This document shows, piece after piece, positions 41,936 through 50,938 of a stretch of DNA of 64,000 nucleotides. Numbering within the stretch: position 1 is the first letter of the stretch; each line of letters opens with the position of its first letter. The notes beneath the pieces were generated by a model. It was not told the origin of the DNA. It made no database searches and worked only from the letters and a program-made list of their open reading frames with translations. Made by a program: the position numbers and the translations under genes. Origin of the DNA: an uncultured Collinsella sp. (GTDB lineage Bacteria > Actinomycetota > Coriobacteriia > Coriobacteriales > Coriobacteriaceae); NCBI GenBank assembly GCA_902470695.1, contig CABRHH010000003.1, positions 62,001 through 126,000 of the forward strand, written 5' to 3'.

Positions 41936-43612
41936 ATGCGCAATCTCATGTTGCTGCTGCGCGTGCAGCTGTACGCACTTGCCAACTCGCTGTCCCCCGC
42001 TCGCAGAAGCGGCAAGGCTGGCCGCGGCAGCCGCTCCATCGGGGGCGCGCTGATGGTTATTGCCTGCATCGTTCTTGTGGCGATCGTCGAGTTCTATCTG
42101 GCCATGATCGGCTTTGCGATGGCGTTCGCGGGGCTTCTCGACATCATCCCGGTGCTCGCCGTAACCATGGGTGCGCTGGCAGGCGTGGTGTTCACCTTCA
42201 TGAAGGCCAACGGCACGCTGTTCGGATTCGCCGACTACGACCTGGTGATGTCGCTGCCCGTTTCCCGTCGCTGCGTGGTCGCATCCCGCCTGACCGCGCT
42301 GTTTGTGAGCGCCACCGTGCTCGCCCTGCTTTGCATGGCGCCGCTCTATGTGATGTATTTCGTCATGGGCGGCGTGTCGGTGCCCGCACTTATTGCGGCC
42401 GTGCTGAGTATCATCCTCGCGCCCGTCATCCCCACCAGCCTGGCAGTGTTTTTCTCCTTCGCCCTCACGGCGCTCTCGGCGCGCTTCCGTCATGCCAACC
42501 TCGTGTATATCGTGTTCGCGCTCATCGGCATCACGGGGATCGTGGTGGCGTCGTACGCGGTTTCGTTCAACATCGGATCGGCGGGAGCGCAGCAGACCGT
42601 AAGCAGCATGAGCGCCGGGCTCATGCAGATACGCGACGCCGTTTCGAGCACATACCCGCCGGCTGTCTGGGCTGCGCAGGCCGTGAATGACGGCAACATG
42701 CTCGCGCTTGCGCTGTTCGCGGGCGCCTCGCTGGCCGTTGGCGGAGCCTGCCTGGAGATCTTGCAACGCAGCTATCTTGCCATCAACGGCCTGCTTGCCG
42801 GACGCGCCCGCAGCGTGCGCCTGGACGCGGGCAGGCTCGCGCGCGACAGCCGGGCCTCCTCACCGCGGCGCGCGCTCATCGTCAAGGAATTCCGCACGCA
42901 GATCGGCATACCGTCCTATGCCATCAACTGCCTGTTTGGTTATGTGCTCATGCTGCTGATCGCCGTTGCGCTCACGGTGGCCGACGGACGCGAGCAGATC
43001 GCCGCAGCCCTGCTCAGCGAGCTGGATGGGGTTGACGTACGCGCCGGCAAAGACGCCATCGACCAGATGTTCCTGCTGCTGCCGTGGATATTCGCCTTCT
43101 GCGGAATAGCCAGCCCTGCCGCTGCCGCGGCCCTATCACTTGAGGGCAAGCAGGCATGGATCGTGGCCACGCTGCCGGTGAGCCTGCGCACCGTTCTGGC
43201 CGCTAAACTCACCGCGAACGCACTGCCCTTCGGAAGTCTGCTGCTGGCATGCGCCGCGATGCTGCTTGTCGGAGGGCAGGTATCGGCGCTCGGGGCGCTC
43301 GAGGTCGTGGTCTGCGGGTTTGGCCTGTTCTACCTGGTGGTGAACCTGGGCATTGCCATAGACGCACGCCGCCCGAACTTCGCATGGGCTTCGGTGCAGG
43401 AAGTGGTGAAGCGCAGCGCGCCCATCCTGACATCCGTTCTGGTTGGCATGTTTTTGGTGTTTGCCCTGGCAGGTCTCACGATGTTCGGCACAAGCATATG
43501 GGGAACGAGCGGTTCGCACGCGCTGATTTTCGCCTCCGGCGTTGTGGGGGCATTGGGAGGGCAGCTGCTGTTCAGCTGGACCTGCCGACGGGTGCCGAAG
43601 CTGGAGCTGTAG
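41936..43612 (+). CDS. ABC-2 type transporter permease
   Basis: 558 residues, with about 12-14 hydrophobic segments arranged as two similar halves separated by a basic loop (SVRLDAGRLARDSRASSPRR, near 285-305). No enzymatic motif. Large two-half permeases of this kind work with the upstream ATPase as an exporter; the cargo is unknown. The ATG abuts the ATPase stop, indicating coupled translation. Confidence 0.85.
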   Translation: MRNLMLLLRVQLYALANSLSPARRSGKAGRGSRSIGGALMVIACIVLVAIVEFYLAMIGFAMAFAGLLDIIPVLAVTMGALAGVVFTFMKANGTLFGFADYDLVMSLPVSRRCVVASRLTALFVSATVLALLCMAPLYVMYFVMGGVSVPALIAAVLSIILAPVIPTSLAVFFSFALTALSARFRHANLVYIVFALIGITGIVVASYAVSFNIGSAGAQQTVSSMSAGLMQIRDAVSSTYPPAVWAAQAVNDGNMLALALFAGASLAVGGACLEILQRSYLAINGLLAGRARSVRLDAGRLARDSRASSPRRALIVKEFRTQIGIPSYAINCLFGYVLMLLIAVALTVADGREQIAAALLSELDGVDVRAGKDAIDQMFLLLPWIFAFCGIASPAAAAALSLEGKQAWIVATLPVSLRTVLAAKLTANALPFGSLLLACAAMLLVGGQVSALGALEVVVCGFGLFYLVVNLGIAIDARRPNFAWASVQEVVKRSAPILTSVLVGMFLVFALAGLTMFGTSIWGTSGSHALIFASGVVGALGGQLLFSWTCRRVPKLEL

Positions 43613-43721
43613 CGCGCAGCGGCCGCGGCCCCGCGCCAAAACGTGAACGTCGTCGCAGCCCCAAGCCAGAATGTTGACGTTGCCCCTACCTCATGCCACA
43701 TTACGGACCCGTGTTTACGCT

Positions 43722-43990
43722 AAAAGGGGGTTCGTTAACAAAAGCGGCTCGCGTCGGTGGTCGCAAATGCCATCTAATGGGTGTTTGCGTCTCTGAAAAA
43801 CGTATGCACGGCGGGAATCCGGCGGCTTGAGCGCCCCGTTGGGCGCCGAATCGGCCCCGTCCGGGCTCCAGGAGGCCCAAACGAGGCCAACTTGCGGCCG
43901 CGCCGCTCTGCCGGGTGAAACCGAAACACCCATTAGATGCGGTTTGCGACCACTCTAACGCATGCATTTTTATGTCTAACCCCCTGTTTG
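43722..43990. mobile_element. MITE-like element, copy 1 (269 bp)
   Basis: Non-coding unit with imperfect terminal inverted repeats of about 70 bp: AAAGGGGGTTCGTTAACAAA at the left end and CTAACCCCCTGTTTG at the right; both arms contain GGTCGCAAA and CTAATGGGTGTTT (or complement). A second copy with roughly 80% identity and the same length and orientation lies at 50104-50372. No transposase inside, so a miniature inverted-repeat element moved in trans is the likely identity; a structured RNA is an alternative. The rest of 43613-44304 has a 65-nt direct repeat (44152-44216, 44217-44281) and the hairpin annotated separately. Confidence 0.75.
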
Positions 43991-44101
43991 AAAACTCAAT
44001 CCATCCTTTCGGATATTTGATTCGAGACATCCATACATCTGCAACTCAAAAAAAGGGCAGCGCGGGGAATGCGCGGGCACCAAGATTCCACGCACGAAAC
44101 A

Positions 44102-44132
44102 GCGGGCACCGCGTGCGTCACGCGGTGCCCGC
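44102..44132 (-). terminator. Strong hairpin downstream of aguA
   Basis: 14-bp perfect stem GCGGGCACCGCGTG / CACGCGGTGCCCGC with a 3-nt loop, followed on the minus strand by TGTTTCG. Likely terminator of the aguA-containing operon, about 170 nt past its stop. Confidence 0.6.
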
Positions 44133-44304
44133 CCAAACCTGTCGGCATTCCAGCCATATCTGCTGCCGTCGGCGTCATTGCAGCTACAGTCGCGCCCCTG
44201 GCACGCCCGTATTCTCAGCCATATCCGCAGACGGCAGCGTCATTACAGCCGCAAGCGCACCCCGACACGCCCGTATTACAGCCGACAACAACCGACCGAC
44301 GCGC

Positions 44305-45510
44305 CTACGCGCTCGGCTCCTGCTGCGTGATGCAGTGGATGTTGCCGCCGCCGTACACGACCTGCTCGGACTGAACGCCCACGCACTTGTAGACATCCTC
44401 GCCCCACACCTCGTCGTAGATCTTCTGCAGCGTCTCGACGGCCAGCGCATCGTTCTCGTCGCCATACTGCGGCACGATAACGCCGTGATTGGTCACCAGG
44501 TAGTTCATGTAGGAGGCGATCAGCGGCTCATCGGCCACGCGAGGCTCGGCGTTCTCGTCGGCGTCGATGGTGTCGCAAGACGCCTGATCCATGAACAGCG
44601 GATTCGCCGGCATCGGGAGCTTGTAGACCTTCAGCTTGCGACTCTTGGCGTCCACCGCGTTGGAAAGCGTTTCATACGCGGCGTGGCACTGCTCGTAGAA
44701 CGGGTACGCAGGATCGTCGGTCCAGATGCAGGCCATGACGCCCGGAGCGATGAAGGTGGCCACGTCGTCGATGTGGCCGTTGGTCTCCTCGGGATCGATG
44801 CCCTCCTTCACCCAGATGACCTTCTCGACGCCCAGGTACTCCTTGAGATGCTCGTCCATATACGCGCGTAGCTCCTCGCTCCAGGGCTCGAACTTGCGGG
44901 CGTACTTCGGCCAGATGGAATCGGGGTCGGCCTCCTCCTCCATGACGGCAGAGCAGGTGCGTCCCGGGGACAGCAGGCACTGATCGGTCACCACGAGGGT
45001 GCCCTCGCCGTCAACGGTAATGGAGCCGCCCTCGAGGATCATGTCGTCGGGGCGATAGCGGCGGCACCCGGAGAGCTCGGCCATCTTAAGGGCGATCTGC
45101 TCGTCTTTGTCCCAGGGGAAGTAGAGGCCGTCGAGCAGGCCGCCGTAGCCGTTGAAGTGCCAGTGGCAGGCACGCTTGTCACCCTGCCCGTTGATCACGT
45201 AGGTGGCGGCGGTGTCGCGGAACCAGGCGTCGTCGGTGGTCATCTCGATGACGGTGACGTTCTCGTCCTCCTCGAACACGGCCTTGCAGTTGGCGTAGTC
45301 GGCCTGGTTGGCGCACATCGTGACCGGCGTGAACGCAGCGATGGCACGCGCGATGGCGGCATACTGCTTCTGGGCGGGCTTGGCGCCATGGGCCCAGGTA
45401 TCGGTGCGATGCGGCCAACCCATCCACACGCGGTCCTGCGGAGCAAACTCCGCGGGCATGAAGAAGCCGTCGGCCTTCGGGGTTGAATCGGACTCATAGA
45501 TCGTACGCAT
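44305..45510 (-). CDS. aguA: Agmatine deiminase
   Basis: Hydrolyses agmatine to N-carbamoylputrescine and ammonia. 401 residues, from the ATG at 45510 with GGAGG 8 nt upstream. Family motifs: WMGWPHRTDTW, DDAWFRDT, EGGSITVDGEGT, TNGHIDDVATF (catalytic His), and the catalytic cysteine in GGGNIHCITQQEP at the C-terminus. Third gene of the operon after putrescine carbamoyltransferase and the antiporter. The intercistronic gap upstream contains a 39-bp tandem repeat. Confidence 0.96.
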   Translation of the reverse strand: MRTIYESDSTPKADGFFMPAEFAPQDRVWMGWPHRTDTWAHGAKPAQKQYAAIARAIAAFTPVTMCANQADYANCKAVFEEDENVTVIEMTTDDAWFRDTAATYVINGQGDKRACHWHFNGYGGLLDGLYFPWDKDEQIALKMAELSGCRRYRPDDMILEGGSITVDGEGTLVVTDQCLLSPGRTCSAVMEEEADPDSIWPKYARKFEPWSEELRAYMDEHLKEYLGVEKVIWVKEGIDPEETNGHIDDVATFIAPGVMACIWTDDPAYPFYEQCHAAYETLSNAVDAKSRKLKVYKLPMPANPLFMDQASCDTIDADENAEPRVADEPLIASYMNYLVTNHGVIVPQYGDENDALAVETLQKIYDEVWGEDVYKCVGVQSEQVVYGGGNIHCITQQEPSA

Positions 45511-45540
45511 GCTGAAAACCTCCAAATCGCAGACGATCAT

Positions 45541-45697
45541 TGTCGGCTGGGGCACCGGTGCGCCCTCGCCGAACCTTTTTGTCGGCTGGGGCACCGGAGC
45601 ATCCCGACCGAACCCTTTTGGTGGCTGGGTCATCGGCGCGCCCCGGCCGAACTTTTTTGGTAGCGGAGACACCGGCGCGCCCCGGCCGAACCCTTAC
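45541..45697. repeat. 39-bp minisatellite, four units, between aguD and aguA
   Basis: Units start at 45541, 45580, 45619 and 45658, each containing a GGCTGGGGCACCGG-like and a CCGAACC(C)TTTT-like part. It begins at the antiporter stop and ends about 31 nt before the aguA ribosome site, so it is transcribed within the operon. The frame stays open because 39 is a multiple of 3, which creates spurious repeat peptides. Confidence 0.85.
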
Positions 45698-47091
45698 TGA
45701 GAGGACCGGGTAATCCCCCGGTATTCTTCCTTGCGGCCGCGCGCACTCCACACGCGCACCGCCTCGCCAATGCCCAGCAGCACGATGAACATGATGAGCA
45801 TCGGCACCTTCTCGGCCACCTCGGCACCGGACAGCGGCACCAGGGTTGCCACAATGGCCAGCACCAGCTCGATACAGGGCACCGCCAGGGCGACCTTCAT
45901 CATCGCGCCCTTGAAGGGGAACCGGAACACGCGCTCGCGGTCGGGATCGTTTTTGCGCAGACGCAGAAACGCCGGGAACATCGGGATGTAGGTGAGCAGC
46001 AAAAACACCACCGAGGTGCCGAAGAGCATCCAGAAGATACCCTCCGAGATGGCAGGAATGGGCACAAGCTGCAGGGCGAGCACCAGCGAGGCCACCACCG
46101 CGTTCACCAGGTTGGCGCCGTTGGGCATGTCCTTGTCCGAGATCATCGAGGCGAAGATGCGGGGCATGTTGCCGTGCTCGGCGGCGTAGCGGGCCACGGA
46201 GTTGACGCCGAACGACCAGGCGGCCATGTTGGCGAACAGCGTGATGAGGAAGGCGATGCACACGATCTTGAAGATCGCAGAGTTGCCCACCATGGTCTGC
46301 AGCGCGTAGATCATGCCGTAGTCCGGGTCGATCTGGCTGGCCGGCACCGCCGCGCCGATGCCGAACCCGGCGAACAGGTAGATCGCGGCGATGGCCAGGC
46401 CGCCCATGATGATGGCCTTGGGGATGTCGCGCTTGGGGTCGGCCATGTCGTCGGTCATGGTGCAGATGACCTCGAAGCCCATGAAGTTGAAGATGATGAC
46501 GGACAGGTAGCTCAGCGCGTTGGTGTTGACGAGCTCGGGCAGGAAGGTGTGCGGGCTCATGTCGGAGGCAAAGCCGTTCTCCAGGGCATACCAGATACCC
46601 AGCGCGCCCACGATCACCGCCACGGCCACCTTGATGAGGGCGCCACCGTTCAGCACCCACTCGGAGTCGGCAGCCTTGGAACGCCCCATGAGGTAGACGA
46701 TCCACACGAACGCCAACTCAATCACGAGCTTCACGACCAGGTCGAATTCCACGCCGAACACCATGCCCAGAATGTCGGGGAACATGGTTGCCAGCGAGGC
46801 GATCCAGAACGGGTAGTTGATCCAGTAGTAATACGAGATGCGGGCGCCCCATTTGTCGCCCAGGCCCTCGCGCACCCAGTCGTAGATGCCGCCCTCGCCG
46901 TCGTAGGTGGTGCCGAGCTCGGCCACCACCAGGCCGTAGGGGAGCAGAAACGTCAGGATGAGGAAGAGCCACCAGAAGAACTGCTGGTTACCGATGGCGG
47001 CTGCGGGAGCTGCGGCTTCGCAGACAAACACCACGCAGATGACGGTGGCGATCACCGTCCAAAAGGAGAGCTTTTTCTTGGTATCGCTCAT
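45694..47091 (-). CDS. aguD: Agmatine/putrescine antiporter (APC family)
   Basis: 465 residues, 12 or so transmembrane helices, APC superfamily. Begins with SFWTVIATVICVVFVCEAAAPAA and contains the Tyr/Glu/Gly-rich YDGEGGIYDWVREGLGD region after helix 2, and SYLSVIIFNFMGFEVICTM, as in glutamate:GABA-type antiporters. Position between putrescine carbamoyltransferase and agmatine deiminase supports agmatine uptake against putrescine export. The real stop is at 45694; open frames continuing through the repeat are in another register. Confidence 0.92.
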   Translation of the reverse strand: MSDTKKKLSFWTVIATVICVVFVCEAAAPAAAIGNQQFFWWLFLILTFLLPYGLVVAELGTTYDGEGGIYDWVREGLGDKWGARISYYYWINYPFWIASLATMFPDILGMVFGVEFDLVVKLVIELAFVWIVYLMGRSKAADSEWVLNGGALIKVAVAVIVGALGIWYALENGFASDMSPHTFLPELVNTNALSYLSVIIFNFMGFEVICTMTDDMADPKRDIPKAIIMGGLAIAAIYLFAGFGIGAAVPASQIDPDYGMIYALQTMVGNSAIFKIVCIAFLITLFANMAAWSFGVNSVARYAAEHGNMPRIFASMISDKDMPNGANLVNAVVASLVLALQLVPIPAISEGIFWMLFGTSVVFLLLTYIPMFPAFLRLRKNDPDRERVFRFPFKGAMMKVALAVPCIELVLAIVATLVPLSGAEVAEKVPMLIMFIVLLGIGEAVRVWSARGRKEEYRGITRSSQ

Positions 47092-47218
47092 AAGGGTTCC
47101 TTTGCTCGGTCAAATCGATGTCGCCCGCGGCACGGGGCGGGAGCCCGCGGCGAGCGCGGGGAACGGGCCCGCGGGCGAGGTGGGTTCATGCGTCGGACGC
47201 AGCGCGGACGCGCGGCCC

Positions 47219-48301
47219 CTAGCAGCCCTGGAGCTCGCAGATCTTGTCGAGGGCCGCGTGCAGCTCAGCCTTGGCGGAGTACTGCTCGCCCTCATCCTTG
47301 AGCGGCGTGCGGGTACCGAGGGCCGCCAGTAGCGCGCGGATGGAATGCTTGCGGTTCTCGGCCTCGACCCAGCACAGGGAGCGCTCGGGGTCGTCCATCA
47401 CCTCGTCGGTGACCTCCTCGCCGCGGGTGGCCGGCAGGCAGTGCATGAACTTGGAGTTCGGGCCGGCGAAGTTCATCATGTCCATGGTGACCTGGTAGGT
47501 GGGGTAGAACACGTCCATGTAGTTGGCGCCGGAGACCTCCTCGTCGTACAGGCCGTACCACACGTCGGTGTAGATGAAGTCGGCGCCCTTGATGCACGCG
47601 ATGTCGTCGGAGATCACGATGGAGCCACCGGAGACCTTGCAGTTCTCCTCGCCGATCTCCATGAGCTGCTTGCCGAACGCGGCGCGCTCCTCGGGCGTGC
47701 CCACGTGCAGGGCGCCGTCGCAAATCTGATGGCCGCGGGGCCCGAACTGCACGAACTTCATGCCGATCTTGGAGCAGATGAACATGAGGGACACGCACAC
47801 CTGGGTGGCGTCGCCGATGAAGGCCAGCGTGCAGTCCTCGATCTTTTTGCCCTCGGGCAGGTTCTCGAGCATGGTCATGAGGTCGCCCATCTCCTGCGTG
47901 GGATGGTTGAACTCGGACATGCCGTTGATCACGGGCACGGCGGAACCGGCGGCGAGACCGGCAACGTCCTTGTGCCGGTCGACGCGGGCCATCATGATGT
48001 CGAGCAGCGACCCCATGACGCGAGCGGTGTCGCCCAGGGACTCATGCCCGCCGAGCTGGATGGAGCCGGGGCCGTAGAACTGGGCATGGCCGCCAAGGTC
48101 GGTCATCGCGGTCTCGAAGGACAGACGCGTGCGGGTGGATACCTGCTGGAAGATCATGCCTAGGGTCTTATTGCGAAGCAGGTGCGGATAATAGCCATCG
48201 ACCTTAATGGCCTTCTTCATGGCGAGGCCCAAGTCCTCGATGGCCATGATCTGCTCCTTGGTGAAGTCATTGGTGTCGATGAAATCTTTCGGCATGGCCA
48301 T
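47219..48301 (-). CDS. ptcA: Putrescine carbamoyltransferase
   Basis: Phosphorolyses N-carbamoylputrescine to putrescine and carbamoyl phosphate. 360 residues; STRTRLSFETAM carbamoyl-phosphate loop, GMSEFNHPTQ, HCLPATRGEEVTDEV, and a long C-terminal helix (AELHAALDKICELQGC) typical of this enzyme rather than ornithine carbamoyltransferase. The start at 48301 follows AAAGGAG; longer in-frame reading has no ribosome site. First gene of the agmatine operon. A carbamate kinase gene, which would convert carbamoyl phosphate to ATP, is not present beside it. Confidence 0.93.
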   Translation of the reverse strand: MAMPKDFIDTNDFTKEQIMAIEDLGLAMKKAIKVDGYYPHLLRNKTLGMIFQQVSTRTRLSFETAMTDLGGHAQFYGPGSIQLGGHESLGDTARVMGSLLDIMMARVDRHKDVAGLAAGSAVPVINGMSEFNHPTQEMGDLMTMLENLPEGKKIEDCTLAFIGDATQVCVSLMFICSKIGMKFVQFGPRGHQICDGALHVGTPEERAAFGKQLMEIGEENCKVSGGSIVISDDIACIKGADFIYTDVWYGLYDEEVSGANYMDVFYPTYQVTMDMMNFAGPNSKFMHCLPATRGEEVTDEVMDDPERSLCWVEAENRKHSIRALLAALGTRTPLKDEGEQYSAKAELHAALDKICELQGC

Positions 48302-48870
48302 TGCTGGCTCCTTTCCGCCGGCGATGCCGGCACAACGTGCATGCGGGGCGCCAACCCCGATGCGTGAGGCCGCCCCTTCCTTTCGCCGCTTTCGACAACC
48401 CCAGCAGGGGCGCCGAGACCGCTTGCGATGAGCCGACCGCGCTTCCATGGCTTCATCGTGGCGCGGTCCACGCCGTTTGCCCAGTTTATTTGCGGTATCT
48501 TGGCCGCTTGCCGAAATAGATCCGGTCTCAACCCCTCGAACGCGCACGCATCGTTTGATAAAAAGCGCTGGCAGCGCGAGCGCGGCATGCGTCGACCCGA
48601 CATGCGCCACCTACCGTTCGCCGAATTGCCGAAACGCGCCAGCGGGCCAGAGCATACCCGAGCAAGCACAGCGGCCCCAGACGGCCCCGCATGCAATCCG
48701 CGCGCACCCGCGTCCGCGCACACAAGGCTACCGGCGCAAAAACCTCCCTGCACAGACGCCTAAACCAGAATAAACCAGCAGGTAGAAGGCGAGACAGGAA
48801 GATTGCCATTCGAACCGCGTGCCCCTTTGGATACCCTAGACATAACAGGTCATTGTCGCGGAGGGCAGCC
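48302..48870. other. Divergent regulatory spacer of the agmatine locus
   Basis: 569 nt between ptcA and the LuxR-type regulator. No gene is seen. It must hold both promoters, but no clear -35/-10 pair or palindrome could be assigned; AT-richer patches lie at about 48484-48500 and 48553-48562. Confidence 0.5.
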
Positions 48871-49836
48871 ATGAACACAGTATTCTTCTTCTACACATTG
48901 GCCCTTCTCGCCGTCTGCATCGTGTGCGCGGTGCTCTCCGGCGCAGCATGGGTCTCAACCCGACGCCGCGTATTCGTGTACACCCTCGGCGTGTTCAGCT
49001 GCTATGCCGTGGAAACGACCGAGATCTTCTTCTACGAATACATCGCACAGAACCAGCCCTTCCCCATCTCGGAATACTACGAAATCGGCATGCCGCTGAT
49101 GCGCACCCTGGTGGCAGCGGGGCTGCAGGCCTGCATTTGGCTGATCATCCTCGACGCGCTCGACAAGCACTCAAAGCGCCTGTTCGCGATCCCCGTCGCG
49201 GCGTTTTTGCTGGCAAACCTGGTGGTGCTGGCTGGCATGCCCGTAGGGCCGTGGCGCCAATGGGTCTACTATACGCTGCGGCAGGTGTTTCTGGCGTCGG
49301 CACTGAGCTATGGCATCTGGACCTATCGGCGCAGCACTAGCCACGAAATGCGCACCCGGCTCGAACGCTACCGCCGCCCCCTGTTCGCGGTGTTCGCGCT
49401 GGTCGCCTGCGTGCTTACCGAGGACGTCTATGTCATTCTCATCGCACCGGCCAGCACGCAGCCGGATTGGCTGCCGCTGTACCTGTCGGAGCGCAACTTC
49501 TCGGAAAACGTCCTCATGTGCTTCTTTGCCGCGCACCTGCTGCGCTATATCTATCAGGTGCTTTCCATTCGCATCAAGGAGATTCCCGAGCAAAGCGAAG
49601 TCAGCGACCTCGACCGGCACATCGATGAAATCATGCCGTTTTACCGCGAGGCGCATGGGCTCACCGCCCGCGAAGCCGAAGTGCTGCGCCTCGTGATTTT
49701 GGGCAACAACAACCAGCAGATCGCCAACGAGCTATTCCTAGCTGTGGGGACCATCAAGACGCACGTGCACAACATCCTGGTTAAAACGGGAACCGGCAGC
49801 CGTGAGGCGCTGGTGCTGCACTTTTGGTCGAGCTAA
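48871..49836 (+). CDS. Seven-helix membrane LuxR-type transcriptional regulator
   Basis: 321 residues. About seven hydrophobic helices in residues 1-225 (starting NTVFFFYTLALLAVCIVCAV), then a linker and a C-terminal LuxR DNA-binding domain, GLTAREAEVLRLVILGNNNQ and TIKTHVHNILVKTG. GGAGGG ribosome site at the ATG 48871. Membrane LuxR regulators control agmatine deiminase operons in lactic acid bacteria and streptococci (AguR), and seven-helix versions are greatly expanded in Coriobacteriia. Divergent position next to ptcA makes it the likely agmatine sensor and activator. Confidence 0.9.
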   Translation: MNTVFFFYTLALLAVCIVCAVLSGAAWVSTRRRVFVYTLGVFSCYAVETTEIFFYEYIAQNQPFPISEYYEIGMPLMRTLVAAGLQACIWLIILDALDKHSKRLFAIPVAAFLLANLVVLAGMPVGPWRQWVYYTLRQVFLASALSYGIWTYRRSTSHEMRTRLERYRRPLFAVFALVACVLTEDVYVILIAPASTQPDWLPLYLSERNFSENVLMCFFAAHLLRYIYQVLSIRIKEIPEQSEVSDLDRHIDEIMPFYREAHGLTAREAEVLRLVILGNNNQQIANELFLAVGTIKTHVHNILVKTGTGSREALVLHFWSS

Positions 49837-49984
49837 GCGGGACGCGACGAAGCGGCGGTCGCTTGGCTGAGATAGGCAGTGCAGGACGAGGCGACAGTCG
49901 CTCGGCTGAGGTGGGCGGGGCGTGACGCGACTGGTGCTCGCCTGGCTGAGGCAGACAGGACGCGCCGAAGCGGCGGTCGCCTCG
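49837..49984. repeat. 39-bp minisatellite after the luxR gene
   Basis: Units of 39 nt start at 49837, 49876, 49915 and 49954 (last one partial), sharing GACGCGACGAAGCGGCGGTCGC-like and TGGCTGAG parts. Same period as the array at 45541 but unrelated in sequence. Starts at the luxR stop codon. Confidence 0.8.
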
Positions 49985-50103
49985 TCCGCATGGCGGCGCC
50001 GCAGACGCATGACGACACCGCGAAAGGGCTCCATAGCTCTCAGGCTGTCAAAACACCCCCCAACAGAAGGACGCGTTCACAGCATAGGGGGCCGATTTGC
50101 TCC

Positions 50104-50372
50104 AAAAGGGGGTTCGTTAATAAAAGTGGCTTCCGTCAGTGGTCGCAAATGGCGTCTAATGGGTGTTTGCGTCTCTGAAAATCGTATGCATTGCGGGAAT
50201 CCGGCGGCTTGAGCGCCCCGTTTTGCCCCGAATTGGCCCCACCCGGGCCCCAGGAGGCCCAAACGAGGCCGACTTGCGGCCGCGCCACCCTGCCGAGCGA
50301 AACCGAAACACCCATTAGATGCGGTTTGCGACCAGCTTGTTTGCCCTCTTTTATTAACTAACCCTCTATTTG
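50104..50372. mobile_element. MITE-like element, copy 2 (269 bp)
   Basis: Same orientation as copy 1 at 43722-43990. The ends AAAAGGGGGTTCGTTAATAA and TTATTAACTAACCCTCTATT are complementary over most of their length, and the inner arms GTGGTCGCAAA / TTTGCGACCA and CTAATGGGTGTTT / AAACACCCATTAG extend the terminal inverted repeat to about 70 bp. The central 120 bp is GC-rich and conserved with copy 1. Confidence 0.75.
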
Positions 50373-50401
50373 AAAGAGCAATACAATAGTATGCATGAGA
50401 A

Positions 50402-50435
50402 GACAACATATTGCGTATTATTGCAATATGTTGTC
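50402..50435. repeat. Perfect 13-8-13 inverted repeat
   Basis: GACAACATATTGC - GTATTATT - GCAATATGTTGTC. AT-rich in GC-rich surroundings, 29 nt past MITE copy 2. The arm and spacer lengths equal those of lox-type recombination sites; it could equally be an operator or an RNA hairpin. Confidence 0.6.
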
Positions 50436-50477
50436 GTATGGACGAGATGCCACCGAGGAGCCAATGCCACGCATCGC

Positions 50478-50822
50478 GGCCAGCCTGTCCGTCGGCGTCG
50501 CAGGCCGCAGCCAGCTTGTGCACCGTACTCGCGTATTGCGACCAGCTTGCCCATCACCGTCGCCACGCATTGCGACCAGCCTGCCCATCAACGTCGTCAT
50601 GCATCGTGGCCAACTCGCCGCCACCGTCGCGCATCGTGGCGAGCCTGTCCATCGCCGTCGCGCACTACGGCCGGCTTGTGCACCACACTTGCGCATCGCG
50701 ACCAGCCTGTCCATCGCCGTCGCCCCGTACCGCGGCCGGCCCACGCATCGCCATCGCGCACTACGGCCGACCCGCGCACAGCCACCATGCACCGTGGCCA
50801 GCCCGCGCACGGCCATCCTAGA
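50478..50822. repeat. Degenerate 31/34-bp tandem array
   Basis: Eleven units anchored on GCGACCAGCCTG-like sequence; anchors near 50480, 50511, 50542, 50576, 50610, 50640, 50671, 50702, 50736, 50767, 50798. Together with the minisatellite, MITE copy 2 and the 13-8-13 palindrome this fills the gene-free stretch 49837-50938; no credible gene is seen there. Confidence 0.7.
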
Positions 50823-50938
50823 AAGGCAGGCAACCAGCTACATGAAGCCGAAGCGCCTGCACAAAGCGGGAACCACACAGAGAAAGCCGCGCACGCCCCA
50901 ACTCGTATGGGGCATGCGCGGCCGCAGGGCGCGATGCC

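Noticed and set aside
45494..46705. 403-residue frame overlapping aguD and the 39-bp repeats
   Set aside because: Out of register with the antiporter, Arg/Gly-rich, and the repeat keeps any frame open because 39 is a multiple of 3.
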